Assembly (NCBI GenBank): GCA_045533195.1
Contig: JAZSHI010000003.1
Location: 1-21,715 of the forward strand
Direction of reading: 5' to 3'
From: SIG607 sp045533195
GTDB lineage: Bacteria > Bacillota > Clostridia > Oscillospirales > Acutalibacteraceae
DNA length: 21,715 nucleotides
A program made the position numbers and the translations under genes. The first letter of the stretch is position 1. The number at the start of each line of letters is the position of its first letter. Below the pieces are notes generated by a model. It was not told the origin of the DNA, did no database searches, and worked only from the letters and a program-made list of their open reading frames with translations. Below are positions 15,123 to 21,715 of this stretch, piece after piece.

Positions 15123-15758
15123 TTAATTTTTCTCTTCTGCTATAACAAATCCGCACTCTCTCGCCCTTACAGCAAGCTCAGTTCGGTTTTTAAAGCCTGT
15201 TTTGTCTCGCATACTCTGAATATGACCTTTAACCGTTCGTAGAGATATATTCATCTTCTCGGCAATTACCGCATCTGTTTCCCCTGCCACAACATACTTT
15301 AGCACCTGAAGTTCTCTTTCGGAAAATTCCACATTAACAGCGTTCCCAAGCTTAAGCGTTGGTGTTGCATCCGGAAAAATGTTTTCACCGTTCATTGTAC
15401 GATTCATTACATCCAGAATTTCTTGTGCTGTTGCATTTTTATACCAAAAGCTATCCACGCCGATTTTTTTAGCTCTTTTCAGGAAACTGAACTCAGGCAG
15501 ACTTGTTATGATTATAATTTTTATCGTCGGATAATTTCTCTTGATTTTCTCCGCTGCATCAAGTCCGTTTGCATTCATTGCAGTGCAAACATCCATAAGA
15601 ATCAAATCTATTTTCTTTGACATACAATAAATTTCTGCCATTGCTGCACTCTCTATAGATTGAACCAACTCATAATTCTCACTATTTTTGATATATATTT
15701 CAAGAAGATTGCGAGCCATTGGATCGTCTTCAACTATCAAGACACTTATCTTTTTCAT
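15123..15758 (-). CDS. NarL/LuxR-type response regulator
   Basis: 211 residues from the ATG at 15758, seven bases after AAAGGAG; an in-frame TTG at 15788 has no ribosome site. Residues 1-120 are a receiver domain with the acidic pair Asp11-Asp12, phospho-acceptor Asp56 (LILMD), Thr85 and Lys107. Residues about 148-205 are a LuxR/GerE helix-turn-helix ('FSERELQVLKYVVAGETDA', 'ISLRTVKGHI'). Last gene of the signalling operon, 108 bases after the kinase stop. LuxR-type regulators bind short dyads and often activate from about -42, which matches the shared element in front of the SPFH operon and of the giant protein gene; the link is inference. Confidence 0.92.
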   Translation of the reverse strand: MKKISVLIVEDDPMARNLLEIYIKNSENYELVQSIESAAMAEIYCMSKKIDLILMDVCTAMNANGLDAAEKIKRNYPTIKIIIITSLPEFSFLKRAKKIGVDSFWYKNATAQEILDVMNRTMNGENIFPDATPTLKLGNAVNVEFSERELQVLKYVVAGETDAVIAEKMNISLRTVKGHIQSMRDKTGFKNRTELAVRARECGFVIAEEKN

Positions 15759-15866
15759 TAAAATGCTCCTTTCTTTAGCGGTTAGCAAATAGCCTCCGGC
15801 CGCCAGAATAGTTGTTATAAAAGAAAAATAATGTTACCTTAAAACTGATAGCCGGCAGCAAACCTC

Positions 15867-17126
15867 TTAACTCTTCCTAACAACTACAGTAAGTTCAAAT
15901 TCAGGCTGACTCAGCACCGACATCTCTCCGTTTGCTCTCTGAATTTTGTTCCGTAAAGAGCTGAGTCCCCCACCTTCAATTATAGGAGTCTGCGGTTTAT
16001 AGCCGTCATTTTTGAAAATTACCTTATAATATCCAGAGGTTTTAATTGATTTAATAAACAATGTTTTGGCTCTTCCGTGACGAACTGCATTTGTTAACGC
16101 CTCAACTGCGGCAGAAACAAAGAGATTTCGTATATCAATATCCTCAGGAAGTGTACCATCCACCTCCAGCTTAACACCAATCGTGTCTGCGGCCTGCAAA
16201 AACATTTCATAAGGGTCTTCAGTAGGAAGATTTGCTTCTTTTCTAAGAACAGAAATGTTTTTCTTCCATATTTCAATTGGTGCAACTTCGCTTTCATTCT
16301 GTAAATACTTTCTTGTTGCAAGAAGCGACTGTCCCAATTCACGGTGAATGTTTATTTTAGTTTCAAGCCTTTCCTTTGAACGAATAAATTCATCAACATT
16401 TGCACCATAATTCTTTAATCGCTCATTCAAGGCTGTCAACTCAATGTTTTTCGCTTCTAATTCTTTATTGACATTATATAATTGTGTTGTATCCGCTGCA
16501 GTTATCTGAACAAAACCGGGAATCATTTTCATTGAAAACGACCATACAGTTCCGTCACTTAATCTGTAGCAAGGCGTTTTGTCGGTATGTATACATTCAA
16601 CATCTTCGTTGACTGTTCCGTGAATAAGCCTGTGCCAGAACGCATCTGCATTCTGCAAATCTTCATCAAAAAGCTTATAATGAAGCTCGTTCATTTTGTG
16701 ATTTACAAGAACAGGTTTTCCGTTTTCAAACGAAAAGCAAAGCCCGGTTGAAAGTTTATCAAGACTTTCCTTAACAGATGAACGGGTTATGGTGTTTTTT
16801 CTGTATTGAATTTCTTTAATTATTATGCAGATAAGAATAATCAGCACAGCGATAACATTAATAAAAGCAAAAATAACAGGTTGTTCACAAAACCATTTGC
16901 TAACAGGTATTTCTTCAAAACCCAACAAATTACTTTTCATATTCGTTCCGTAAAGTATTACTAACCCTAAGGTTGACACAACCGAAAAAGGCAGAAAAAG
17001 ACTCGGAAAAAGTCGCTTTCTTTTTACTGCAGGCTGAAGCAACACAATGCTTATGCACAACTCGGTAAAAACAATACCCAAAAATACTGCACGGAAATTC
17101 GGATCAAGATCATAAAAACTAATCAT
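15867..17126 (-). CDS. Sensor histidine kinase, NarL/LytS-type
   Basis: 419 residues. Three transmembrane helices (about 10-32, 38-60, 83-104). A PAS-like region at about 125-215 ('YRLSDGTVWSFSMKMI'), a coiled coil at 218-255, then a short DHp with candidate phospho-acceptor His261 (KINIHRELGQSLL). The ATP-binding domain has the N-box with Asn346 (AAVEALTNAVRHG), a D-x-G-like KNDG at 372-375 and a G-box EGGGLSSLRNK at 384-394. All catalytic elements seem intact. The start overlaps the stop of the 7TM gene by four bases (ATGA). The adjacent regulator is its expected partner; the signal is unknown. Confidence 0.88.
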   Translation of the reverse strand: MISFYDLDPNFRAVFLGIVFTELCISIVLLQPAVKRKRLFPSLFLPFSVVSTLGLVILYGTNMKSNLLGFEEIPVSKWFCEQPVIFAFINVIAVLIILICIIIKEIQYRKNTITRSSVKESLDKLSTGLCFSFENGKPVLVNHKMNELHYKLFDEDLQNADAFWHRLIHGTVNEDVECIHTDKTPCYRLSDGTVWSFSMKMIPGFVQITAADTTQLYNVNKELEAKNIELTALNERLKNYGANVDEFIRSKERLETKINIHRELGQSLLATRKYLQNESEVAPIEIWKKNISVLRKEANLPTEDPYEMFLQAADTIGVKLEVDGTLPEDIDIRNLFVSAAVEALTNAVRHGRAKTLFIKSIKTSGYYKVIFKNDGYKPQTPIIEGGGLSSLRNKIQRANGEMSVLSQPEFELTVVVRKS

Positions 17127-18793
17127 TGCCCCTCACCTCCGACGGTAAGATTGATGATTGCATCTTCATCATCTACTTCATAGCTAAAGCTACCGAAGGT
17201 AAAATCCATACCTGACAGAACCTGCTTTGCAATATCCTCACGGCAACCTATCTGAATGTTCATTTTTACAGTATCGCTTTCGGAATTAAGGTGAATCATC
17301 ATAGCAGTTACATTTTCCAGAAGCCTTTCGGTTAAATCTTCATAAAAATCATAAACTGCTACTATATAATCTATTTGCATCTTACCATCGCAATTACTGT
17401 GAAAAGAAGTAAAAACACCAGCTAAAGCAAGGTTATCAAGGGATTCTCTGATGCAGTATTCAAGTTCTTTTACGTCAATAACAGGGTTTTCCTCCGCTAA
17501 CAACAAAAGGTTGCCTCGGCGCTTGATATACGATCCGATAACGCAAATTTTAGGAAGTAATTCAGCGGTTTTTTCAGATTCTTTATCAATATTTTCGATA
17601 ATTTTCTCAACCTTAAGGAGCTGAGGTTCAACTTCTCTTGCAATTCTGTCATAAAGGCGGTTTTCCTCGTCTGCCTTTGCTCTGTTTTCTTTAATTTCTA
17701 TTTCTGCCTGAAGCAAATCGTTTTCTTCACCCAACTGAGAAATTGTGTCTTGAAGCTTTTCCTTAAGCTCATTAAGAATAGTAACATCATCCTGCCACAA
17801 AACCCTACCCGCACTTATCTTCTTTGAGTGAAGAAGAGTGTTACCAAGACTTACAGTTTCCTTTTCTGCGAGTTGCATTTCTTCAGTTGCAATTTCTGAA
17901 ACAGTAGAAGATGTATAGTGAGCATTGTATCTCTCATCAAAAATCATAACAGGAATGGTTGTTGAATCAAAAATCTCTTTGTAGTTTGAGTTGGAAGGAA
18001 TAAGACCGACCTGAATAGCACTTTCAAGAAGAAGTGTTATCATAATACAGTCAACGGTTGTAAGGTCGGATTCAATTATACCTAAAGCATAAGAAATCCA
18101 GAAAACAATTGATGCTATCATAATTATCAAAGGCAGACTTTTGAATGCTTTGCTACCGGGTACACGACTCTTTTTAAGAAGCATTAAAACGAAGTACAAA
18201 CCTAAAATGACGAACCAACCACACACAACAAAGAACATAAAGTTATATGTGTAGTCAGCATCAAAATATTTTATACCGTTAGGGAAATCAAAAACAAGAC
18301 GATGATAGTCGTTGGTGAAAACGACTGCAATAAGAACTGATGCAGGTATCAGCAAAAGATAAAATACTTTCGGCAATTTATATCCTTCGGGTTTGCCCAT
18401 AAGGTGAACTATATACACACCCAAAAGAGGTATGAGAATCATAGGAACATAGAAGGCATACCACAGATATCGCACCAACGGTTCTTCGTATGATACAACA
18501 AACTCCCATTTAACAGTTCTTACGAGAACCCACAAAACCATCATTACAGCAACGCCTGAAAGCAATTGCTTAATTTGTTTATGAACAATTCTGTTCTGCA
18601 AAGAAATGTACCAAGCTGAAAGTAAGGAAACATGAATAATGTTTCTGACTGCAGCAAGAACTGTCACAAGTAAGGCTGGATTTTCTGTATAGTCTGCAAG
18701 AGATAAAATCGCATATCGGCAGAAATATGCCACAAGAAGCAACACTCCGACACCAACAGCATACGGTAACAGCTTTTTATATGTTTTAAGCAT
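17123..18793 (-). CDS. 7TM sensor with degenerate histidine-kinase region
   Basis: 556 residues; ATG at 18793 after a GGTGGAG site. Residues 1-265 contain about seven or eight transmembrane helices, resembling the 7TM N-terminal domain of certain Clostridia kinases. Residues about 275-330 look PAS-like ('IPVMIFDERYNAHYTSS'). A long coiled coil spans about 335-410. The C-terminal part (about 420-556) contains 'IGSYIKRRGNLLLLAEEN' and 'IRESLDNLALAGV' but no histidine in the expected DHp position ('RIAREVEPQLLKVEKII') and no recognisable N- or G-box. I read it as a receptor with a pseudokinase end that signals through the kinase overlapping it by four bases. This is inference from missing motifs. 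Confidence 0.75.
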   Translation of the reverse strand: MLKTYKKLLPYAVGVGVLLLVAYFCRYAILSLADYTENPALLVTVLAAVRNIIHVSLLSAWYISLQNRIVHKQIKQLLSGVAVMMVLWVLVRTVKWEFVVSYEEPLVRYLWYAFYVPMILIPLLGVYIVHLMGKPEGYKLPKVFYLLLIPASVLIAVVFTNDYHRLVFDFPNGIKYFDADYTYNFMFFVVCGWFVILGLYFVLMLLKKSRVPGSKAFKSLPLIIMIASIVFWISYALGIIESDLTTVDCIMITLLLESAIQVGLIPSNSNYKEIFDSTTIPVMIFDERYNAHYTSSTVSEIATEEMQLAEKETVSLGNTLLHSKKISAGRVLWQDDVTILNELKEKLQDTISQLGEENDLLQAEIEIKENRAKADEENRLYDRIAREVEPQLLKVEKIIENIDKESEKTAELLPKICVIGSYIKRRGNLLLLAEENPVIDVKELEYCIRESLDNLALAGVFTSFHSNCDGKMQIDYIVAVYDFYEDLTERLLENVTAMMIHLNSESDTVKMNIQIGCREDIAKQVLSGMDFTFGSFSYEVDDEDAIINLTVGGEGQ

Positions 18794-18824
18794 ATCTCCA
18801 CCTCTTTTCCTGAATTATATTTTT

Positions 18825-18853
18825 ATGATAGCATAACTTACGCTTTTCTTCAA
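18825..18853 (-). promoter_or_regulatory. Promoter of the 7TM-kinase-regulator operon
   Basis: On the minus strand TTGAAG (plus 18848-18853) and TATCAT (plus 18825-18830) are separated by 17 bases, with a TG one base upstream of the -10 (extended -10). The -10 is 31 bases before the ATG. No TTTTGCACTAAAGTACG element is present, so the operon is probably expressed constitutively. Confidence 0.65.
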
Positions 18854-18866
18854 GAAAGATGTTTAT

Positions 18867-19007
18867 CCTATTCTTTGATTTATGCAGTAATTTTTTTACA
18901 TCAGCAAAGAGGAAAAGAAAGGGCGAATTAATGCTGTCACATCCTCTACGATTAGTTCCCCCACTCTTACCGCAACTCTCGTTACACGGCTTTCTGTGGG
19001 CAGTAAA
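18867..19007 (-). repeat. Dispersed 141-bp repeat, copy 2
   Basis: Counterpart of 4510-4652 in the same orientation, with a two-base deletion next to the poly-T run. Begins at a CCTATTCTTTG and ends at GTGGGCAGTAAA like copy 1. It starts 13 bases beyond the -35 box of the signalling operon and lies downstream of the Cys-rich dockerin gene. Confidence 0.75.
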
Positions 19008-19013
19008 CAGTTT

Positions 19014-19161
19014 GTCAGCCGTCAGTCGCCAGCCACCAGTCTCCAGTTCTCATAACAGATACTGTATCATGCTAAATTATTTTTTCTATATCTTTAATAA
19101 AATATATCAAGAAGCATGAAGTTATTGCCACAACGCCGGTAACTGGCGACTGGCAACTGGT
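19014..19161. repeat. Heptamer tandem repeats in inverted arrangement
   Basis: Five tandem heptamers GTCAGCC, GTCAGTC, GCCAGCC, ACCAGTC, TCCAGTT (19014-19048) face three inverse-complement heptamers AACTGGC, GACTGGC, AACTGGT (19141-19161). An AT-rich core with a CATGCT/AGCATG inner pair lies between. The block is absent from the otherwise similar 3' flank of the giant protein gene, so it was gained here or lost there. Confidence 0.6.
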
Positions 19162-19168
19162 AGCTAAA

Positions 19169-19206
19169 AACAGAACACCCGCTGATTTCTCAGCGAGTGC
19201 TCTGTT
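19169..19206 (-). terminator. Terminator of the Cys-rich dockerin gene
   Basis: On the minus strand AACAGAGCACTCGCTGA pairs with its partner arm over 17 bp, GAAA tetraloop, then a TTTTTAGC run. As in the 4693-4728 hairpin, two positions pair only as G-U on the minus strand. The stem bases differ from that copy yet pairing is kept. Confidence 0.85.
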
Positions 19207-19251
19207 TTTATATTTGGAAAGAAAATGAATTGATAATTTAATTTCCTGTTT

Positions 19252-19368
19252 TTAAGTTGTTGTTTTTTTGTAGGTTTTTGTTCCTAACAGAGTGTTTGTA
19301 AATGTTGCCGTGTATGAGCCGTCAGCATTAATTAAAATCCATAATCCGGAATTTGAGTTTTGCTCTTA
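19252..19368 (-). pseudogene. In-frame remnant of a GTKTF C-terminal module
   Basis: Directly after the TGA stop at 19369-19371 comes a second stop (TAA) and then 37 codons in the same frame up to TAA at 19252-19254. They encode NADGSYTATFTNTLLGTKTY and a few more residues. The giant protein ends in nearly the same sequence (NDDGSYTATFKNSLLGTKTF). The following 40 bases of non-coding flank also match those after the giant protein gene. The segment is the leftover 3' end of an ancestral gene whose C-terminus was replaced. Stop-codon readthrough is conceivable but less likely behind two stops. Confidence 0.8.
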
Positions 19369-21715
19369 TCACAAATTAAATACATAAGAAACAAGATAGC
19401 ATTCCGAGGCTTCACTGACTAATGCATCGTTACCATTAATTGTTGCATATTTAAGATTCCATTCTCCACCGTTTGATGGAATAACCTCGATCGTCAATCT
19501 ATAGGAATGACCGGCAACAAAAACATCACCTTGGTTAATATTACTATCTTCGGTCAAGTCAAACCAAGTAATACCGTTATAAATATAATTTGCGCTTTCA
19601 TTATATATTTCGTACTTGGAATCATCAAGTGTTGCTTCATAAGTTGTTTTTTCTCCGGCCACTGGTACAGTTATACCCGTGATTGCAATAGAATGCCATT
19701 TACTATCCTTTCCTACATGGCACAATATTGCTATCATAGTACAGTCCAAGGCATCAACAACATTGTCACCATTACAGTCACAGATAGCAAGATTATAATC
19801 CGGCTCTGTTGTAGTATTCTCAGGAACGTAGTTATTACTGCTTAAGGCTGCATTTACTACTCGCTGATAATCGAGAATATCTACTGAACCATCCATATTA
19901 GCATCGCCTGATTCATAAATATTAATATTTAATTCGTAGGTAGACGCATCAACTGTTATACTATAGGTTCTAACAGCGTGACCATCTTTAGTAACCCTTA
20001 ATGTGTAAGCACCACTTTCAATACCTTTTATTAAGTAATTTTCTTCTAAACCACAAACAGTTACAGATTTAATAGGTTCATCAGAGCTTCCGTCAAATAA
20101 CTCTATAACTATTTCTGCAGCTTCATCGCCAAAGCTTTTTACAACACCGGCTATTGACGGTCCCATTTCACCAACATATCCACAAATTTCACAAAGCATA
20201 TTGTCATCAAAGTAGTGTAAGTTTTTTTGGACTTTATGTTCTTCAGTTGTGCAGAACCTACACTCTTTCCAATGGCTTTCCTCATCATAACTCCATTCAA
20301 CCTCAGGAGTTGCAGGGTGATACTCAAAGGAATCACCATGTTCAGTTTTAAGGTGATCTGCTAAATCAGGGTCGCTGATACATTTTCCACAATAGCAACC
20401 AAGATTATTCATAGCCATATTACAGCAGGATGAACAGCGATCCTCTTCAAAATAGTTACAGTTATAACAGTAATAGTTTATACAGAAGCATTGTCCGCAA
20501 TCAACACAGAAGTGGTGTTCATACTCGGGATTTTCAATACACATTCCGTTGTTGCATTCTGAATTTTCTTCACAGCAATATTCGCAAAGCTCACAGTATT
20601 CACAAATATCTGCACAGTTATCACAATGCTCACCACATTCTTCGCATATTACGGCACAATCTGAACACTTACTACATCCGATGCAAAGGTCATAGCAACC
20701 ACCACAGTGGTTACAATCGTCGCACCATAGACCTGACGCACAATTCCGGCAAATTCCACAATCCTCGCAGAATCCGTCACTGTAGCAGTTGTCGCATTGT
20801 TCACGGCATTGAGGACATATTTCAACACAGTTTTCACAGCCTTCGTTACAGCCCTGGCAAACTATAGTGCAGTCAGAGCAAAGCATGCAGTTTTCGCAGA
20901 AGCCAACACCATCTGAAGCACAGTCGAAGCATTTGCCACAATCAACGCAACGGTTATCTCCGTAGCAGGCTGAGCAATTACCTGAGCATTCGGGGCAGAT
21001 TTCTGCACAACCTTCGCAAGTTTCACCACAGTCAGCACACATTGTTGTGCATCCACCACAAAGATTACATTCTTCACAGTAGCCTGCTGAGCTCTCTGCA
21101 CATTCCATACACACGCCACAGTCCTGACATCTGGCATCACCGAAGCATACCGAACAGTTACCGTTACAGTCGGGGCAAATTTCAGAGCAACCCTCACAGC
21201 CTTCACCACAGGTTTCGCAAATAGTTACACATTCACCACAGGCATTGCAGGTATAACAGTAGCCTGATGTATCACCAGCACATGTAGAGCAAGTATTGCA
21301 GTATTGACACAATCCACCGTTTGCTTCAGCACAATTCTGGCAGACACCACAGCTTATACAGAATTCTGCGCATTTTTCACAGGCTTCGCCACATTCTTCG
21401 CAGAGCATAGCGCAATCCATACAACCGTCTCCGCAAGGACAAACTTTTACGCAATTACCACAGTTATCACATTCACTACACCAACCGTTATCCGCTGCAC
21501 ACTCCATACAGGACTCGCAGTAAGCACAGAAATTATTGTAGCAGTTGTCGCAATTCTCACCACAATCTGAGCAAACAAGAGCGCACCTGTCACACCCGTT
21601 TCCGCAGGGACAGACATAATCAGTACATTGGTAGCAGGTTTCGCAATTCTTACAGAAGTTTTGTTCTCCGCCGACACAGTCTATGCAGGTATTACATCCG
21701 CCGCAAATATCCTCA
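19369..21715 (-). CDS. Cys-rich tandem-repeat dockerin protein, N-terminus beyond window
   Basis: The frame is open to the right edge; the Met at 21507 lies inside the repeats and is not the start. At least 781 residues are in view. From 21715 to about 20440 the protein is a tandem repeat of about 60 residues with 16 cysteines each (C-x2-C-x2-C-x2-C spacing throughout, then ICPxC and a CYGDxR-like end). It continues with a W/H/C-x2-C module like those of the giant protein (about 20210-20330), a CarboxypepD_reg-like beta domain ('SIAGVVKSFGDE', about 19925-20160) and a canonical dockerin pair (GDANMDGSVDILD at about 19870-19912; CDCNGDNVVDALD at about 19745-19785). It ends in an Ig-like module ending SYVF (about 19372-19690). 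Presumably secreted; the signal peptide is out of view. Function unknown. Confidence 0.85.
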   Translation of the reverse strand, partial: EDICGGCNTCIDCVGGEQNFCKNCETCYQCTDYVCPCGNGCDRCALVCSDCGENCDNCYNNFCAYCESCMECAADNGWCSECDNCGNCVKVCPCGDGCMDCAMLCEECGEACEKCAEFCISCGVCQNCAEANGGLCQYCNTCSTCAGDTSGYCYTCNACGECVTICETCGEGCEGCSEICPDCNGNCSVCFGDARCQDCGVCMECAESSAGYCEECNLCGGCTTMCADCGETCEGCAEICPECSGNCSACYGDNRCVDCGKCFDCASDGVGFCENCMLCSDCTIVCQGCNEGCENCVEICPQCREQCDNCYSDGFCEDCGICRNCASGLWCDDCNHCGGCYDLCIGCSKCSDCAVICEECGEHCDNCADICEYCELCEYCCEENSECNNGMCIENPEYEHHFCVDCGQCFCINYYCYNCNYFEEDRCSSCCNMAMNNLGCYCGKCISDPDLADHLKTEHGDSFEYHPATPEVEWSYDEESHWKECRFCTTEEHKVQKNLHYFDDNMLCEICGYVGEMGPSIAGVVKSFGDEAAEIVIELFDGSSDEPIKSVTVCGLEENYLIKGIESGAYTLRVTKDGHAVRTYSITVDASTYELNINIYESGDANMDGSVDILDYQRVVNAALSSNNYVPENTTTEPDYNLAICDCNGDNVVDALDCTMIAILCHVGKDSKWHSIAITGITVPVAGEKTTYEATLDDSKYEIYNESANYIYNGITWFDLTEDSNINQGDVFVAGHSYRLTIEVIPSNGGEWNLKYATINGNDALVSEASECYLVSYVFNL

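Noticed and set aside
20430..20867. A 145-codon plus-strand open frame within the Cys-rich repeat
   Set aside because: Antisense of periodic TGT/TGC codons, which suppresses stops on the other strand. Its Ser/His-rich composition is an artefact of the repeat.
19369..21507. Met at 21507 as start of the Cys-rich protein
   Set aside because: The frame stays open to the window edge with the same Cys repeat, so the Met is internal and the gene is cut by the window.

Overview
The window looks like a chromosomal segment of a low-GC anaerobic Clostridium relative, most likely Oscillospiraceae/Ruminococcaceae. The assignment rests on gene types: type I dockerin modules, BspA-like leucine-rich repeats, a 7TM kinase-like sensor, a YdjG/YdjH/YdjI-like cluster, and AT-rich intergenic DNA with strong GGAGG ribosome sites. 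Every gene except one AraC regulator is on the minus strand.

Region 1 (1-4040) is a carbohydrate-type locus. A divergent AraC regulator (TTG start) faces an operon of a BspA-like LRR protein, an MFS/GPH-like transporter and the start of a pectate-lyase-like beta-helix protein that runs off the left edge. TCACAAA operator repeats lie between them. Region 2 (4041-4778) is gene-free. It holds an orphan 3' half of tRNA-Pro(UGG), an array of small hairpins separated by ACTTCAT/ATGAAGT, and a 143-bp dispersed repeat. Region 3 (4779-9050) is one very large secreted protein: signal peptide, beta-helix-like domain, about 28 His/Cys modules, two EF-hand/dockerin pairs and a small tail module. Region 4 (9231-14938) encodes a lipoprotein, then an operon resembling B. 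subtilis ydjI/ydjG/ydjH (SPFH protein with four zinc ribbons, TFIIB-like zinc-ribbon membrane protein, TPM-domain protein) with a DUF4428 protein added and no pspA. Region 5 (15123-18793) is a signalling operon: 7TM sensor with a degenerate kinase end, a NarL-type histidine kinase and a LuxR-type response regulator. Region 6 (18794-19368) carries a second copy of the dispersed repeat, heptamer repeats, a terminator and a leftover gene tail. Region 7 (19369-21715) is a dockerin protein with an extraordinary Cys-rich tandem repeat, open at the right edge.

The strongest new signal is regulatory. The promoters of the SPFH operon and of the giant His/Cys protein gene share a 17-bp element (TTTTGCACTAAAGTACG) at exactly the same distance from an identical -10 box, TAAAAT. 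The element is centred near -42.5, where class II activators bind, and -35 boxes are poor. The adjacent response regulator is the obvious candidate. I infer one envelope-response circuit: sensor plus kinase plus regulator controlling a membrane-associated zinc-ribbon complex and a secreted metal-binding-like protein. The second dockerin gene is a rearranged paralogue of the first: its 3' flank keeps the same terminator type, the same dispersed repeat and an in-frame remnant of the first gene's C-terminus behind two stop codons.
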